A stretch of DNA of 64,000 bases from Flavobacterium sp. ACN6 (GTDB lineage Bacteria > Bacteroidota > Bacteroidia > Flavobacteriales > Flavobacteriaceae): the NCBI RefSeq assembly GCF_002304005.1, contig NZ_MRCQ01000008.1, positions 62,001-126,000 on the forward strand, read 5' to 3'. Within the stretch, counting starts at the first letter, position 1. Every line of letters begins with the position of its first letter. Of the stretch, positions 8,588 through 16,547 are shown one piece after another. The translations under genes were made by a program, and so were the position numbers. The notes below the pieces were generated by a model. That model made no database searches. It saw only the letters and a list, made by a program, of their open reading frames with translations, and had not been told where the DNA came from.

Positions 8588-9112
8588 ATGCGTAAAGAAG
8601 AATGTTTTTATTTAGGTAAAATCGCTAAAAAATTTAGTTTCAAAGGTGAAGTTCTAATCTATTTAGATACGGATGAACCTGAGTTATACGAAAATCTGGA
8701 ATCAGTGTTTGTTGAACACAACAAACACTTGGTTCCTTTTTTTATTGAAACAAGTTCTTTACACAAAAATGACTTTTTACGAGTTCGTTTTGAAGATGTA
8801 AATACCGAAGAAGAAGCAGATGCCCTACTTGGAAATGCTGTTTATCTTCCTTTAACAATGCTGCCAAAACTTACTGGCAACAAATTTTATTTCCACGAAG
8901 TTATCGGATTTGAAATAGAAGACAAACGTTTAGGCGTTTTCGGAAAAATATCTTCGATTAATGACTCGACTGCTCAACCGCTTTTTGAAGTTTTAAATGG
9001 TGAAGTGGAAATTTTAGTTCCCATGATTGACCATTTCTTGGTTAAAATTGACCGCGAAAACAAAAAAGTTATCATGGATCTTCCTGAAGGTCTTATTGAG
9101 ATGTACCTTTAA
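8588..9112 (+). CDS. rimM: Ribosome maturation factor RimM
   Basis: RimM binds S19 and aids late 30S assembly and 16S processing. The 174-residue protein has the N-terminal RimM barrel (CFYLGKIAKKFSFKGEVLIYLDTDEPE) and a C-terminal PRC-like barrel from about residue 95 (FYFHEVIGFEIED...), ending IMDLPEGLIEMYL as in the family. It lies 15 bp after rpsP, the classic arrangement. The downstream gap is filled by AAATTCCAA repeats. Confidence 0.95.
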   Translation: MRKEECFYLGKIAKKFSFKGEVLIYLDTDEPELYENLESVFVEHNKHLVPFFIETSSLHKNDFLRVRFEDVNTEEEADALLGNAVYLPLTMLPKLTGNKFYFHEVIGFEIEDKRLGVFGKISSINDSTAQPLFEVLNGEVEILVPMIDHFLVKIDRENKKVIMDLPEGLIEMYL

Positions 9113-9118
9113 AAGTTT

Positions 9119-9283
9119 AAGAAATTCCAAATTTTTTAAATTCCAAATTCCAACCTTACTGGAGGAAATTCCAAAAAATAAATTCCAAATTCCAAACAAT
9201 TAGGGGAAATTCCAAATTCTAATCTTACTGAAGAAATTCCAAAAAATAAATTCCAAATTCCAACTTGGGAAAAATTTCAAGCT
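9119..9283. repeat. AAATTCCAA repeat block (left copy)
   Basis: The block is built almost wholly of AAATTCCAAATTCCAA units. A larger unit with CTTACTG is duplicated in tandem with a period of 69 bp (CTTACT at 9155 and 9224). The same family, in reverse orientation, flanks the other side of the next gene at 9757-9838, and it recurs at 30281-30315, 30459-30513, 36082-36110 and 37660-37692. Confidence 0.8.
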
Positions 9284-9323
9284 TAATTTAAGTAAGAAAA
9301 AACTTATTTTTGTAAAATATTTC

Positions 9324-9331
9324 TATCTTTG
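9324..9331 (+). promoter_or_regulatory. -7 box of the four-helix-bundle gene
   Basis: TATCTTTG at 9324-9331 fits the Bacteroidota -7 consensus. A transcript would begin near 9338, almost exactly where the coding frame opens (after TGA 9336-9338), leaving nearly no leader. Confidence 0.4.
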
Positions 9332-9347
9332 AATTTGAAAAACAGGA

Positions 9348-9707
9348 ATTTTATTTAGGAATAAACCTTATGATTTAGAGGAGAGGACTTTCTTGTTTGC
9401 GAAGGAGTATAGAATTTACATTCGAACTTTACCTAAAACAACATCCAATATCGAAGACGGCAAACAACTTGTAAGATCTTCTGGATCCGTTGGAGCAAAT
9501 TATATTGAAGCGAATGAAAAATTGGGCGACAAAGATTTATTATTCAGACTTAAAATTGCTAGAAAAGAAGCTAAAGAATCTAAATTCTGGCTGCGTTTAT
9601 TACACGAATTAAATCCTGATCAAAAAACATTTTCGGGTTCTTTATTATTCGAGGTAGAAGAATTAAGAAAAATTCTATCGGCAATAATTACTAAAACATC
9701 TAAATAA
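9348..9707 (+). CDS. Four-helix-bundle protein (23S rRNA intervening-sequence protein family)
   Basis: The sequence SSGSVGANYIEANEKLGDKDLLFRLKIARKEAKESKFWLRLL is diagnostic of the IVS-protein/four-helix-bundle family (small all-alpha oligomers of unknown biochemical role). The family's N-terminal motif NKPYDLEERTFLFAKEYRI is encoded from 9360, upstream of the only canonical start in frame, TTG 9393. No ATG exists between the stop at 9336 and that point; I place the start at ATT 9348 as the best guess. Either a rare start codon is used, or the ATG has been lost, or translation truncates helix 1. The gene sits between two blocks of AAATTCCAA repeats and separates rimM from the methyltransferase gene. 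Confidence 0.75.
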   Translation: MLFRNKPYDLEERTFLFAKEYRIYIRTLPKTTSNIEDGKQLVRSSGSVGANYIEANEKLGDKDLLFRLKIARKEAKESKFWLRLLHELNPDQKTFSGSLLFEVEELRKILSAIITKTSK

Positions 9708-9756
9708 TTAATAAAGATTTTAGTCTTACTTTTGCAATTCAAAATTACTCCGTTTT

Positions 9757-9838
9757 ACCTTTGGAATTTGGAATTTCATTTTTTGGAATTATCTCCTTTC
9801 AGTTTGGAATTTGGAATTTAAAAAATTGGAATTTACTC
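9757..9838. repeat. GGAATTTGGAATTT repeat block (right copy, inverted)
   Basis: GGAATTTGGAATTT units, the reverse complement of the block at 9119-9283, run up to the start of the next gene. They create an artificial N-terminal frame extension (FGIWNLKNW) upstream of ATG 9842. A -7 box TACTTTTG stands at 9727-9734, before the block. Confidence 0.75.
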
Positions 9839-9841
9839 TTT

Positions 9842-10549
9842 ATGTTTTCATTCAAGCAATTTAATATTCAACAAGACAAAACTGCTATGAAAGTTGGAAC
9901 CGATGGTGTTTTATTGGGCGCTTGGGCTCCAACAAACCATAATCCGTTTAGTGTTTTAGATATTGGTGCTGGAACTGGAATTATCGCTTTGATGCTGGCG
10001 CAGCGTACTCATGCTGAACAAATCGATGCTCTTGAAATTGACGAAGATGCTTATGAACAAGCCGTTGAAAATTTCGAAAACTCTCCGTGGGGGGATAGAT
10101 TATTTTGTTTTCATGCTGGTTTAGATGAATTTATTGAAGAACCAGAAGACGAATATGATTTGATTGTTTCCAATCCGCCGTTTTATGCAGAAGATTACAA
10201 AACTGAGAATGAACAACGTGATTTAGCCCGTTTTCAAGATGCAATGCCTTTTGAGGAAATTGTCGAAGCTGCCGATTTATTACTTTCGGAAAATGGAATA
10301 CTTGCCATAATTATCCCTTTTAAAGAAGAAGAAAAGTTTATTACTTTGGCAAAAGAATTCGAATTGTATCCAATAAAAATTACTCGCGTAAAAGGAACTC
10401 CTAAATCAGAAATTAAACGCAGTTTATTAGCTTTCAGCCGTAATGAAGTTTCTGAAATTGAAATCGACGAACTGATTATCGAAATAGAGAGACACGTTTA
10501 TACTACTGAATATATTGAATTAACTAAGGATTTTTATTTGAAGATGTAA
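9842..10549 (+). CDS. yfiC: tRNA1(Val) (adenine(37)-N6)-methyltransferase, YfiC/TrmN6 type
   Basis: SAM-dependent methyltransferase that makes m6A37 in tRNA-Val in E. coli. ATG 9842 is chosen over 9761 because it gives the family start MFSFKQFNIQQDKTAMKVGTD and because the earlier codons are repeat DNA; the product is 235 residues. Motif I is VLDIGAGTGIIALMLAQR, the acidic motif II is ALEIDEDAYEQA, and motif IV is the N6-adenine catalytic tetrapeptide NPPF in DLIVSNPPFYAE. It is monocistronic and convergent with the S41 peptidase gene, separated by a perfect inverted repeat. Confidence 0.92.
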   Translation: MFSFKQFNIQQDKTAMKVGTDGVLLGAWAPTNHNPFSVLDIGAGTGIIALMLAQRTHAEQIDALEIDEDAYEQAVENFENSPWGDRLFCFHAGLDEFIEEPEDEYDLIVSNPPFYAEDYKTENEQRDLARFQDAMPFEEIVEAADLLLSENGILAIIIPFKEEEKFITLAKEFELYPIKITRVKGTPKSEIKRSLLAFSRNEVSEIEIDELIIEIERHVYTTEYIELTKDFYLKM

Positions 10550-10553
10550 AAAC

Positions 10554-10586
10554 ATCTTTGTCAAAGTTTGAAACTTTGACAAAGAT
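10554..10586. repeat. Perfect inverted repeat ATCTTTGTCAAAGTTT (terminator-like)
   Basis: Two 16-bp arms (10554-10569, 10571-10586) are separated by one base, between convergent genes. A closely similar palindrome (33603-33637) lies 3' of the second S41 peptidase gene. Confidence 0.75.
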
Positions 10587-10597
10587 TTAGATATTTA

Positions 10598-12250
10598 TTA
10601 TTTTCCATTTTTAGCAAAAAGAACAGCTCTTTCCAGAACTTCATCCCTTCCTTGCTGAATCCCTAAAATAGTTGGCTTAACTTCAATATCAGGAACAATA
10701 CCGATTCTTTGTGTTTCTTTTTTATTTGGATAAAAAACGCCATAACAAGTAAACGAAGTGTAAAATCCTTTAATGAGTGGAAATCCATAATTTGCTCCAT
10801 CGGCTCCGCCAGTTTGACTTCCAATAACTACACTATTCGGAACTGTCTGCAGGCTCATTATGGTAAATTCACCATGACTTATAGCTTTTTCATTTGCCAA
10901 AACAATTACTTTTCCTTTGTAATGATCTGGATTGGTTTTTCCGCATTTATGAATTCCTTCTCTCCAATAATAACGTCCTGGATAATTGACATCAGGATCA
11001 AGAAATCTGGCAAATTCTTTTTCCTCAGAATTAAGCCAGTCTAAAATTGGATACATAATTTCATGTGGTCGTGTTCTATTATCAAAAATTATTGCATTTG
11101 TATTATTTAATGCAGAAATCAGCGCCGGAATATCTTCTTGATCCAGTGCATCAAAATCAACATAACCGATGTTGCCTTCTAAAATTTTCCATTTTTCTTT
11201 ATCTGAAAACTGAATTTTTAAATTTTGATATTCATATCTATTTATGGACTTTACTTTTGTTTCCCCATTTCGTATAAATTCAATTTCAAACGAAGGTGTT
11301 TTTCCATTAAAAATTGCCCAATATGCATTTTTTAAAACAGAAGGTTCATTAGATCCTTCTATATATTTTAGGTTTTCTTTCAGAATTTCTGCTATTATCT
11401 TTCCTTCTACTTTTATAATTACATCACCAATTTTAATGTCGTTAATTGCTGCCAACGAATCATTTTTCAGACCAACAATAATCGCTTTTTGTTCTATGAT
11501 ACTCACTTCTGCAGGAATAAATTTATCTCCAAAATAATCAAACAACTGCCCCATTTGAGTTGACGCATGCGTATCATTCAATTTTATGGAAATCTCACGC
11601 ATTGCCAAAACAAAATCTTTCTCTGATTCTGGAGCATAAAATCTTGGAAGCATCTTAATTAAGACTTTGTCCCAATTTTCATCCATTTGATATTTGTACG
11701 GAAAAAAATATTCTATGTAATTCCAATATCTAAATAATGCCAGAAGACGTAAATTTTTATCTGTCCATTTAAAATCGGCGTACTTTACTTCGTTGTTAAA
11801 CTGCAAAGGCACTTTTCCTGTATTCAATTCAAAATCAACATAAAACTGTTTTCCTTGAATTCTATTTTCTTCAATGAATTTGAGCTTTTTTGAAAGCGAT
11901 TTAGAAAACAATTCGTTTTTAGAGAACCATGATAAATCGAAATTTTTATCAAAATATTCCTTTTTTAAAACTGTTTTTGAAGCGTCCTGTTTTTTTATTT
12001 CCCCTAAAGAAGTAATCCAGTTTTCTAGCACCAAAGAAAACGCTTCAGGAGTTTGAGCTTCTTCAACTTTTGGAAGAATTTGAAATAACTGGTCATCCCA
12101 GTTTTTACTTCCATCCGCAACATTAGGATGATAATACTTTAAGAAACCCCAAATTTTGCAAGTTGCCGCAAATTTTTGAGTTTCGGTTATTGGTTTTGAG
12201 AATGAGATTTGAAATAATAAAAAAAAGGCAATTAGTACTATTTTTTTCAT
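10598..12250 (-). CDS. Secreted S41-family peptidase (paralogue A)
   Basis: The 550-residue protein has a signal peptide (MKKIVLIAFFLLFQISFS), a conserved N-terminal region with CKIWGFLKYYHP, a PDZ-like segment near 255-300 (AAINDIKIGDVIIKVEGK) and a C-terminal S41 protease fold. The nucleophile is probably the Ser of AISHGEF near residue 455, followed by IGSQTGGADG. It should act in the periplasm or outside. It is strongly similar to the gene at 33778. It lies 43 bp after the HlyD gene on the same strand, so it probably belongs to the exporter operon; a role in processing or immunity there is only a guess. Confidence 0.85.
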   Translation of the reverse strand: MKKIVLIAFFLLFQISFSKPITETQKFAATCKIWGFLKYYHPNVADGSKNWDDQLFQILPKVEEAQTPEAFSLVLENWITSLGEIKKQDASKTVLKKEYFDKNFDLSWFSKNELFSKSLSKKLKFIEENRIQGKQFYVDFELNTGKVPLQFNNEVKYADFKWTDKNLRLLALFRYWNYIEYFFPYKYQMDENWDKVLIKMLPRFYAPESEKDFVLAMREISIKLNDTHASTQMGQLFDYFGDKFIPAEVSIIEQKAIIVGLKNDSLAAINDIKIGDVIIKVEGKIIAEILKENLKYIEGSNEPSVLKNAYWAIFNGKTPSFEIEFIRNGETKVKSINRYEYQNLKIQFSDKEKWKILEGNIGYVDFDALDQEDIPALISALNNTNAIIFDNRTRPHEIMYPILDWLNSEEKEFARFLDPDVNYPGRYYWREGIHKCGKTNPDHYKGKVIVLANEKAISHGEFTIMSLQTVPNSVVIGSQTGGADGANYGFPLIKGFYTSFTCYGVFYPNKKETQRIGIVPDIEVKPTILGIQQGRDEVLERAVLFAKNGK

Positions 12251-12293
12251 TTAACAGTGTGGTTTTAGGTTTGTTTATGGTTTTGGGTTAATT

Positions 12294-13583
12294 TTAAACT
12301 TGTTCAAATATACTTTTAAATTGATATAAAATTCTTTCAATTAATCTTAAATCTTCTGTTATTATTTCTGCACTTCCTTTCATTTCCTGCTGAAAAAGAA
12401 TTTGCTTATCATAAGAAGTTTTTAATCCGTTTGGCAGTGCGACATCTAAAAGCAGATTTCCATCTTTGTCCGGCACTAACGAGATGTTTTTTATTTCCCC
12501 TTTTAGCACACCAAACTCTCTGTCTGGGTAATTTGCAAGACGAATGTTTACACGCTGTCCTACTTTTATTTTTCCAGAGTTCAGAGCCGGGGCTTTCACT
12601 TTTCCAACAAAACTATTTTCAGCATCGGGAATTATAGAGAAAACATTGTCTCCAACATTGATCGTTTGATTTTCGTTCCAAACCTGCAAAAAAGTCACTT
12701 TTCCGCTAATCGACGATTTTAAGGTATATGCCAGTTCCCAGTCTCTTATTACTTTTTTCAATTGATAAAAGGACTGCGAAACACTTCGCCCCAGATTAAC
12801 TTCCTCTTTGGTACTGTTTATCTGCGAATTCTGACTCGATTTTGTATTGTCAATCAATGAAGATCTTAACTGAGAAATCGACGAAAGAAGACTTCTATAA
12901 TTCTTCTGTGCCTGAAGAAAACTCAGCTTTTTAATTTCCATTTCCTGAGCAGAGATAATTCCTTTATTGAATAACGTTTCAAAACGGGCAACTTCATTTT
13001 TTTGGAGCTCCAGCTCTCTTTCGTTAATTCCTTTTTGCTGCTGCAGAATTTCTAATCTTTCTGTTATTTGAACTTTTTCAGATTGCTGTGCTCTTCTTTC
13101 TACCTGAAAAGGATGCAGGTCTTTGTTTAATTCCTGCGCCTGATAATCTTTTTGGAAAATAGCATAAGCACTTTCTATTTCTCCTAACTGTGTATTTCTT
13201 AATAATTCGAATGGAAATGCTTTTTTGGCGTTATTGATATCGTAACCGTCTACAATATCTTTCAGCAGAAAAACATCTTTGTAATTGGCTGTATTTTCTA
13301 TAATTGCCAGTACGCCGTTTTTACGAACTTCGGTTTTATTTTTCACCAAAATAGCCTCAATACGTCCAGATGATTTTGATACAATTTTCTCCGGCGGAAT
13401 ATTGGTCGTAATTACAATTTCGGCTCTTACAACATCTGGATATTTTACAAACCAGGAAACGAAAAACAACATTATAATAATGGCAAATATCAAAACGGTT
13501 CCCCATCGTATCATCCAATGCGGCACTTTGGTCAGAATGTCCTGAACTTCTTCGCTTCTTAATTCAAATTTATCTTCAGCCAT
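12294..13583 (-). CDS. HlyD-family membrane-fusion adaptor
   Basis: The periplasmic adaptor links an inner-membrane exporter to an outer-membrane channel. The 429-residue protein has a short cytosolic N-terminus, one TM helix (about residues 28-47, VLIFAIIIMLFFVSWFV), a split biotinyl-lipoyl-like domain (KIVSKSSGRIEAILVKNKTEV and later SSISGKVTFLQVWNENQTINVGD) and a long coiled-coil hairpin from about 130 to 270. The C-terminal beta domain holds VGQRVNIRLANYPDREFG. It starts 2 bp after the ABC exporter stop, so the two are translationally linked. No TolC partner lies nearby; the window's TolC at 42095 belongs to another operon. Confidence 0.92.
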   Translation of the reverse strand: MAEDKFELRSEEVQDILTKVPHWMIRWGTVLIFAIIIMLFFVSWFVKYPDVVRAEIVITTNIPPEKIVSKSSGRIEAILVKNKTEVRKNGVLAIIENTANYKDVFLLKDIVDGYDINNAKKAFPFELLRNTQLGEIESAYAIFQKDYQAQELNKDLHPFQVERRAQQSEKVQITERLEILQQQKGINERELELQKNEVARFETLFNKGIISAQEMEIKKLSFLQAQKNYRSLLSSISQLRSSLIDNTKSSQNSQINSTKEEVNLGRSVSQSFYQLKKVIRDWELAYTLKSSISGKVTFLQVWNENQTINVGDNVFSIIPDAENSFVGKVKAPALNSGKIKVGQRVNIRLANYPDREFGVLKGEIKNISLVPDKDGNLLLDVALPNGLKTSYDKQILFQQEMKGSAEIITEDLRLIERILYQFKSIFEQV

Positions 13584-13585
13584 GC

Positions 13586-15778
13586 TTAATTTCCTAATTG
13601 CAGTTGATTTTTAACCAATTCAAAATAATTTCCTTTTTGTGCCACTAACGCCGAATGGTTTCCAATCTCGATGATTTTTCCCTTGTCTAAAACCACAATC
13701 TGATCTGCATTCATTACCGTACTTAATCGATGTGCAATTACAACGACTGTTTTGTCTTTGAAAAAAATATCGAGTTTCTGCATAATTTCTTTCTCATTAT
13801 TGGCATCTAATGCAGATGTAGCTTCATCAAAAAACAGAATTTCAGGGTTTTTATAAACGGCCCTTGCAATTAATAGACGCTGTTTTTGCCCTGTGCTCAT
13901 TCCTAAACCTTCTGCGCCTATCTTAGTGTTAAAACCCAAAGGAAGACCGCTTATATATTCTTTAATATTACCTACATCTGCAGCATATAATAATCTTTCT
14001 TTATCAATTCTATCAGCTCCAAATGCAATATTATTAGCAATCGTATCGCTGAAAATAAAACCTTCCTGCATTACTGCTCCAACATTCGATCGCCATGCCT
14101 TCTGCGATATATTTTTAAGCTGTGCATTTCCAATATTAATTTCTCCTTTTTCGGGTTCATAGAATTTAAGAAGCAGTTTCATCAAAGTTGTTTTCCCGCT
14201 TCCGCTGACGCCGACAATTGCTGTTACTTTATTGGCTGGAATTATTAAATTTAATGTATCTAATACGGGAATATCTGAACCTAAATAACGGTAAGAGAGA
14301 TTTTTAATTTCAATATCCACATCTTGAGGGACTTCATTTGTCTGGTGAACTTCCTGCTGCAACTCATCTTCTTTTTCATGAATTTCTGACAATCTTGCCA
14401 GTGAAATTTTAGCATCCTGTAATTCTCTTACGAACTCTATAAGCTGTGTAATCGGGCCGTTTAAACTTCCAACGATAGCACTTATAGCGAGCATCATACC
14501 CAGTGTAATAGAACCTTCGATTACCAATTTGGCCGAAAGAAGTATAATAAAAATATTTTTAAGTTCGTTAATAACGGAAGAACCTATTGTTTGCGATTGT
14601 TCCAGAACCAAACCTTTTATTGAAACTCTAAAAAGTCTTGCCTGCACATATTCCCAGCCCCATCGTTTTTGTTTTTCGGCGTTATGAAGCTTTATTTCCT
14701 GCATTCCGTTTATAAGCTCCATTACTTTACTCTGCTCGTTTGAAACCTCGGCAAAACGTTTGTAATCTAAAACTTCTCTTCTTTTTAAAAACAATGTTAT
14801 CCATCCAAAATAAAGCAGACTTCCTAAAAAGAATACCAAAAATATCTGGAGATTAAAATACGCCAAAACGGCACCCATTACAAACATGTTAATAACAGAA
14901 AACAGTACGTTAAGAGATGATGTGGTTAGGATTTTTTCGATACGCCGATGGTCATTTATTCGCTGCATAATATCTCCCGTCATGCGGACATCAAAAAAGG
15001 AAATAGGCAGATTCATTAATTTAATAAAGAAATCTGAAATAAGCGAAATATTGATTCTGGTTGATAAATGAAGTAAAATCCAACTCCTGATTAATTCCAG
15101 ACCAGTTCTTCCGGCAAAAATAAAAAGCATTGCAAACAGAATTAAATAGATGAAATGAATATTCTGATTCTGAATCCCGACGTCGACTATACTTTGGGTT
15201 AAAAATGGAAAAATTAAATTGAGTAAACTGCTTGCCAGAAGTCCAATGGCAAGCTGAATGAGAAATGCTTTGTATTGAAATAAATATTTAAAAAGAAATT
15301 TAAACCCTAATCCTGAATTTTCTTCTTTATCAAAATCAGATTGAAAAAATTTTGGCGTTGCCTCTATCAGCAGTGCAATTCCTTCTTTGGTTAAATCATC
15401 AGCATTATTGCCTATCCAGAATTTTGTAAACTCTTCCTTGCTGTAGTCTAAAAGTCCAAAAGCAGGATCTGAGATGTAATATCTGCCTTTTTTTATTTTA
15501 TAAAGTACTACATAATGATCTTTATTCCAATGAAGAATACACGGCAGAGGAGCCTCTTCAATTCGCTGTACAGAAAGTTTTACGCCTAAAGTCCTGAATC
15601 CGATTTTTTCGGCCGCATCACTCAAAAAAAGCAAATTACTTCCCTCGCGAGTTGTTTCGCTAAAATCTCTCAACTCTTGAATGTTGATTGTTTTACCGTA
15701 GTATTTAGCTATGATCTTTAAACATGTCGGCCCACAATCTTTATGGTCTGCTTGTCTATAATGAGTGAATTTTTTCAA
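13586..15778 (-). CDS. Peptidase-containing ABC exporter (C39 / PCAT) for double-glycine peptides
   Basis: This 730-residue fused protein trims leader peptides at Gly-Gly and exports the product across the inner membrane. Residues 1-140 form an intact C39 domain: catalytic Cys15 in HKDCGPTCLK, His in NKDHYVVLY near 88 and Asp in YISDPAFG near 104. Residues of about 160-460 are an ABC exporter TM domain. The nucleotide-binding domain shows Walker A GVSGSGKTT, a variant signature MSTGQKQR in place of LSGGQ, Walker B ILFFDEATSALD and the H-loop AHRLS. It is followed at once by the HlyD gene and preceded by short precursor genes with Gly-Gly leaders, which it most likely processes. Confidence 0.95.
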   Translation of the reverse strand: MKKFTHYRQADHKDCGPTCLKIIAKYYGKTINIQELRDFSETTREGSNLLFLSDAAEKIGFRTLGVKLSVQRIEEAPLPCILHWNKDHYVVLYKIKKGRYYISDPAFGLLDYSKEEFTKFWIGNNADDLTKEGIALLIEATPKFFQSDFDKEENSGLGFKFLFKYLFQYKAFLIQLAIGLLASSLLNLIFPFLTQSIVDVGIQNQNIHFIYLILFAMLFIFAGRTGLELIRSWILLHLSTRINISLISDFFIKLMNLPISFFDVRMTGDIMQRINDHRRIEKILTTSSLNVLFSVINMFVMGAVLAYFNLQIFLVFFLGSLLYFGWITLFLKRREVLDYKRFAEVSNEQSKVMELINGMQEIKLHNAEKQKRWGWEYVQARLFRVSIKGLVLEQSQTIGSSVINELKNIFIILLSAKLVIEGSITLGMMLAISAIVGSLNGPITQLIEFVRELQDAKISLARLSEIHEKEDELQQEVHQTNEVPQDVDIEIKNLSYRYLGSDIPVLDTLNLIIPANKVTAIVGVSGSGKTTLMKLLLKFYEPEKGEINIGNAQLKNISQKAWRSNVGAVMQEGFIFSDTIANNIAFGADRIDKERLLYAADVGNIKEYISGLPLGFNTKIGAEGLGMSTGQKQRLLIARAVYKNPEILFFDEATSALDANNEKEIMQKLDIFFKDKTVVVIAHRLSTVMNADQIVVLDKGKIIEIGNHSALVAQKGNYFELVKNQLQLGN

Positions 15779-15836
15779 TTTATTTTGATTTATTCCAGAC
15801 GAATTTAGGAAAAAAAATTCTTGTTAATCCATAAAA

Positions 15837-15866
15837 AAACAGAGAAGATATAAATCTTCTCTGTTT
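15837..15866 (-). terminator. Terminator after the Cys-peptide genes
   Basis: A 12-bp stem AAACAGAGAAGA / TCTTCTCTGTTT with a 6-nt loop. Read on -, a run of T follows (complement of 15832-15839). It separates the precursor transcript from the exporter operon. Confidence 0.8.
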
Positions 15867-15913
15867 GGGTATTTATAAACAATATTAGCAGTAACACAAT
15901 TTCTTTAGGACAT

Positions 15914-15955
15914 GGCCGCGGTTTACCCTAACCAAATAAAATTAACGCAGCGGCC
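15914..15955 (-). other. GC-rich hairpin upstream of the exporter gene
   Basis: GGCCGC (15914-15919) and GCGGCC (15950-15955) can pair, with inner GTT/AAC and GGTT/AACC pairs. The GC content here is clearly above that of the surrounding DNA. It may be an RNA structure in the exporter leader or part of a decayed gene; no known RNA family was recognised. Confidence 0.3.
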
Positions 15956-15962
15956 AACTCCT

Positions 15963-16043
15963 AAGAATCCCAGTACCAATCATCAATACTGAGAATTTGC
16001 TCAATGTTCCACGATCGAGCGCCTATAACATTTAAAAAAAACA
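15963..16043 (-). pseudogene. Possible decayed Cys-peptide precursor
   Basis: From ATG 16043 a 26-residue frame runs to TAG 15963, with GARSWNIEQIL aligning loosely to GAQRLNKNEQK of the intact precursor next door (16095-16286). Downstream bases such as GGGTAAACC..TGTCCTAAA also resemble the intact gene (GGGCGAAAC..TGTCCGCTAAA). No Gly-Gly remains. The alignment is weak and made by eye. Confidence 0.25.
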
Positions 16044-16094
16044 TGACTAAATTCTAAATAAGGCTATATTGTATTACTTTAAAAAGTTAAAAAA

Positions 16095-16286
16095 TCAACA
16101 ACAAAGACGACTTGTATCACAAATACCTGATTCGGTATTTAGCGGACAAGTTTCGCCCGATGGTATTAAAATGCATCCTGCCTCAATGGCATAAATCCAA
16201 CATTCTGGAATTCCTCCTCTCATGGTTTTCTGCTCATTTTTATTTAATCGTTGAGCTCCATTAAGACTTAAAATTTTCTTTAACAT
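16095..16286 (-). CDS. Gly-Gly leader peptide precursor with six cysteines
   Basis: A 63-residue precursor. Residues 1-25 form a leader MLKKILSLNGAQRLNKNEQ...MRGG of the Bacteroidota double-glycine type (LKKIL..LxGAxxLxKxEQKxIxGG). Cleavage after Gly-25 would release 38 residues with six Cys, one in the final CC pair, consistent with three disulfides. It lies third in a row of precursor genes after the VKOR-thioredoxin gene on the same strand; the C39 exporter downstream is the likely processing enzyme. Whether the product is a bacteriocin, a signal or something else is not visible. Confidence 0.85.
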   Translation of the reverse strand: MLKKILSLNGAQRLNKNEQKTMRGGIPECWIYAIEAGCILIPSGETCPLNTESGICDTSRLCC

Positions 16287-16302
16287 ATTTAATACCTTTT
16301 TT

Positions 16303-16338
16303 TATAGTAACAGAGTTTTTTACAGCTCTGCTACTATA
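16303..16338 (-). other. Hairpin between precursor genes
   Basis: TATAGTAACAGAG (16303-16315) pairs with CTCTGCTACTATA (16326-16338) with one mismatch. It lacks a T-tract on either strand, so it is better seen as an RNA stability or processing hairpin than as a terminator. Confidence 0.45.
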
Positions 16339-16346
16339 TATTCAAA

Positions 16347-16478
16347 TTAGCAAGCATAATATTTTTCAGCTTCACCGTCACAATTTGGTTCTTGTGTAAA
16401 ATCACCTCCCAAAATGTTTTGCTGCTCTTTTTTTGTCAGCTTCTTCGTTTCTTCACTCTTTAAAATCTTTTCTAACAT
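16347..16478 (-). CDS. Short Gly-Gly leader peptide precursor with two cysteines
   Basis: A 43-residue gene. Start ATG at 16478, stop TAA at 16347. The 25-residue leader begins MLEKILKSEE and ends EQQNILGG, closely matching its neighbours. The released peptide would be 18 residues, starting DFTQEPNC and ending YYAC, so the two Cys could close one disulfide loop. It lies between the two other Cys-precursor genes on the same strand. Confidence 0.8.
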   Translation of the reverse strand: MLEKILKSEETKKLTKKEQQNILGGDFTQEPNCDGEAEKYYAC

Positions 16479-16504
16479 AACTGGTTATTTACGTTTTTGG
16501 TTTT

Positions 16505-16535
16505 AAGCCTCAAATCTGTAAAAAACTTGATGCTT
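16505..16535 (-). other. Hairpin between precursor genes
   Basis: AAGCCTCAA (16505-16513) pairs with TTGATGCTT (16527-16535) with one mismatch. It is placed in the inter-precursor gap like the hairpin at 16303-16338. Confidence 0.35.
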
Positions 16536-16547
16536 GAAAAATTCTTT

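Larger units (their letters stand above)
15779..16094. other. Gap between exporter and precursor genes: terminator, GC-rich hairpin, possible decayed precursor
   Basis: The 316 bp hold a terminator (15837-15866), a GC-rich palindromic segment (15914-15955) and a broken precursor-like frame on - (16043-15963). No clear -7 box for the exporter gene was found on -, so its promoter is unidentified. Confidence 0.6.

Noticed and set aside
15912..15992. A 26-codon + strand frame over the GC-rich segment
   Set aside because: No leader features, no promoter and no resemblance to neighbours; the - strand reading fits better.
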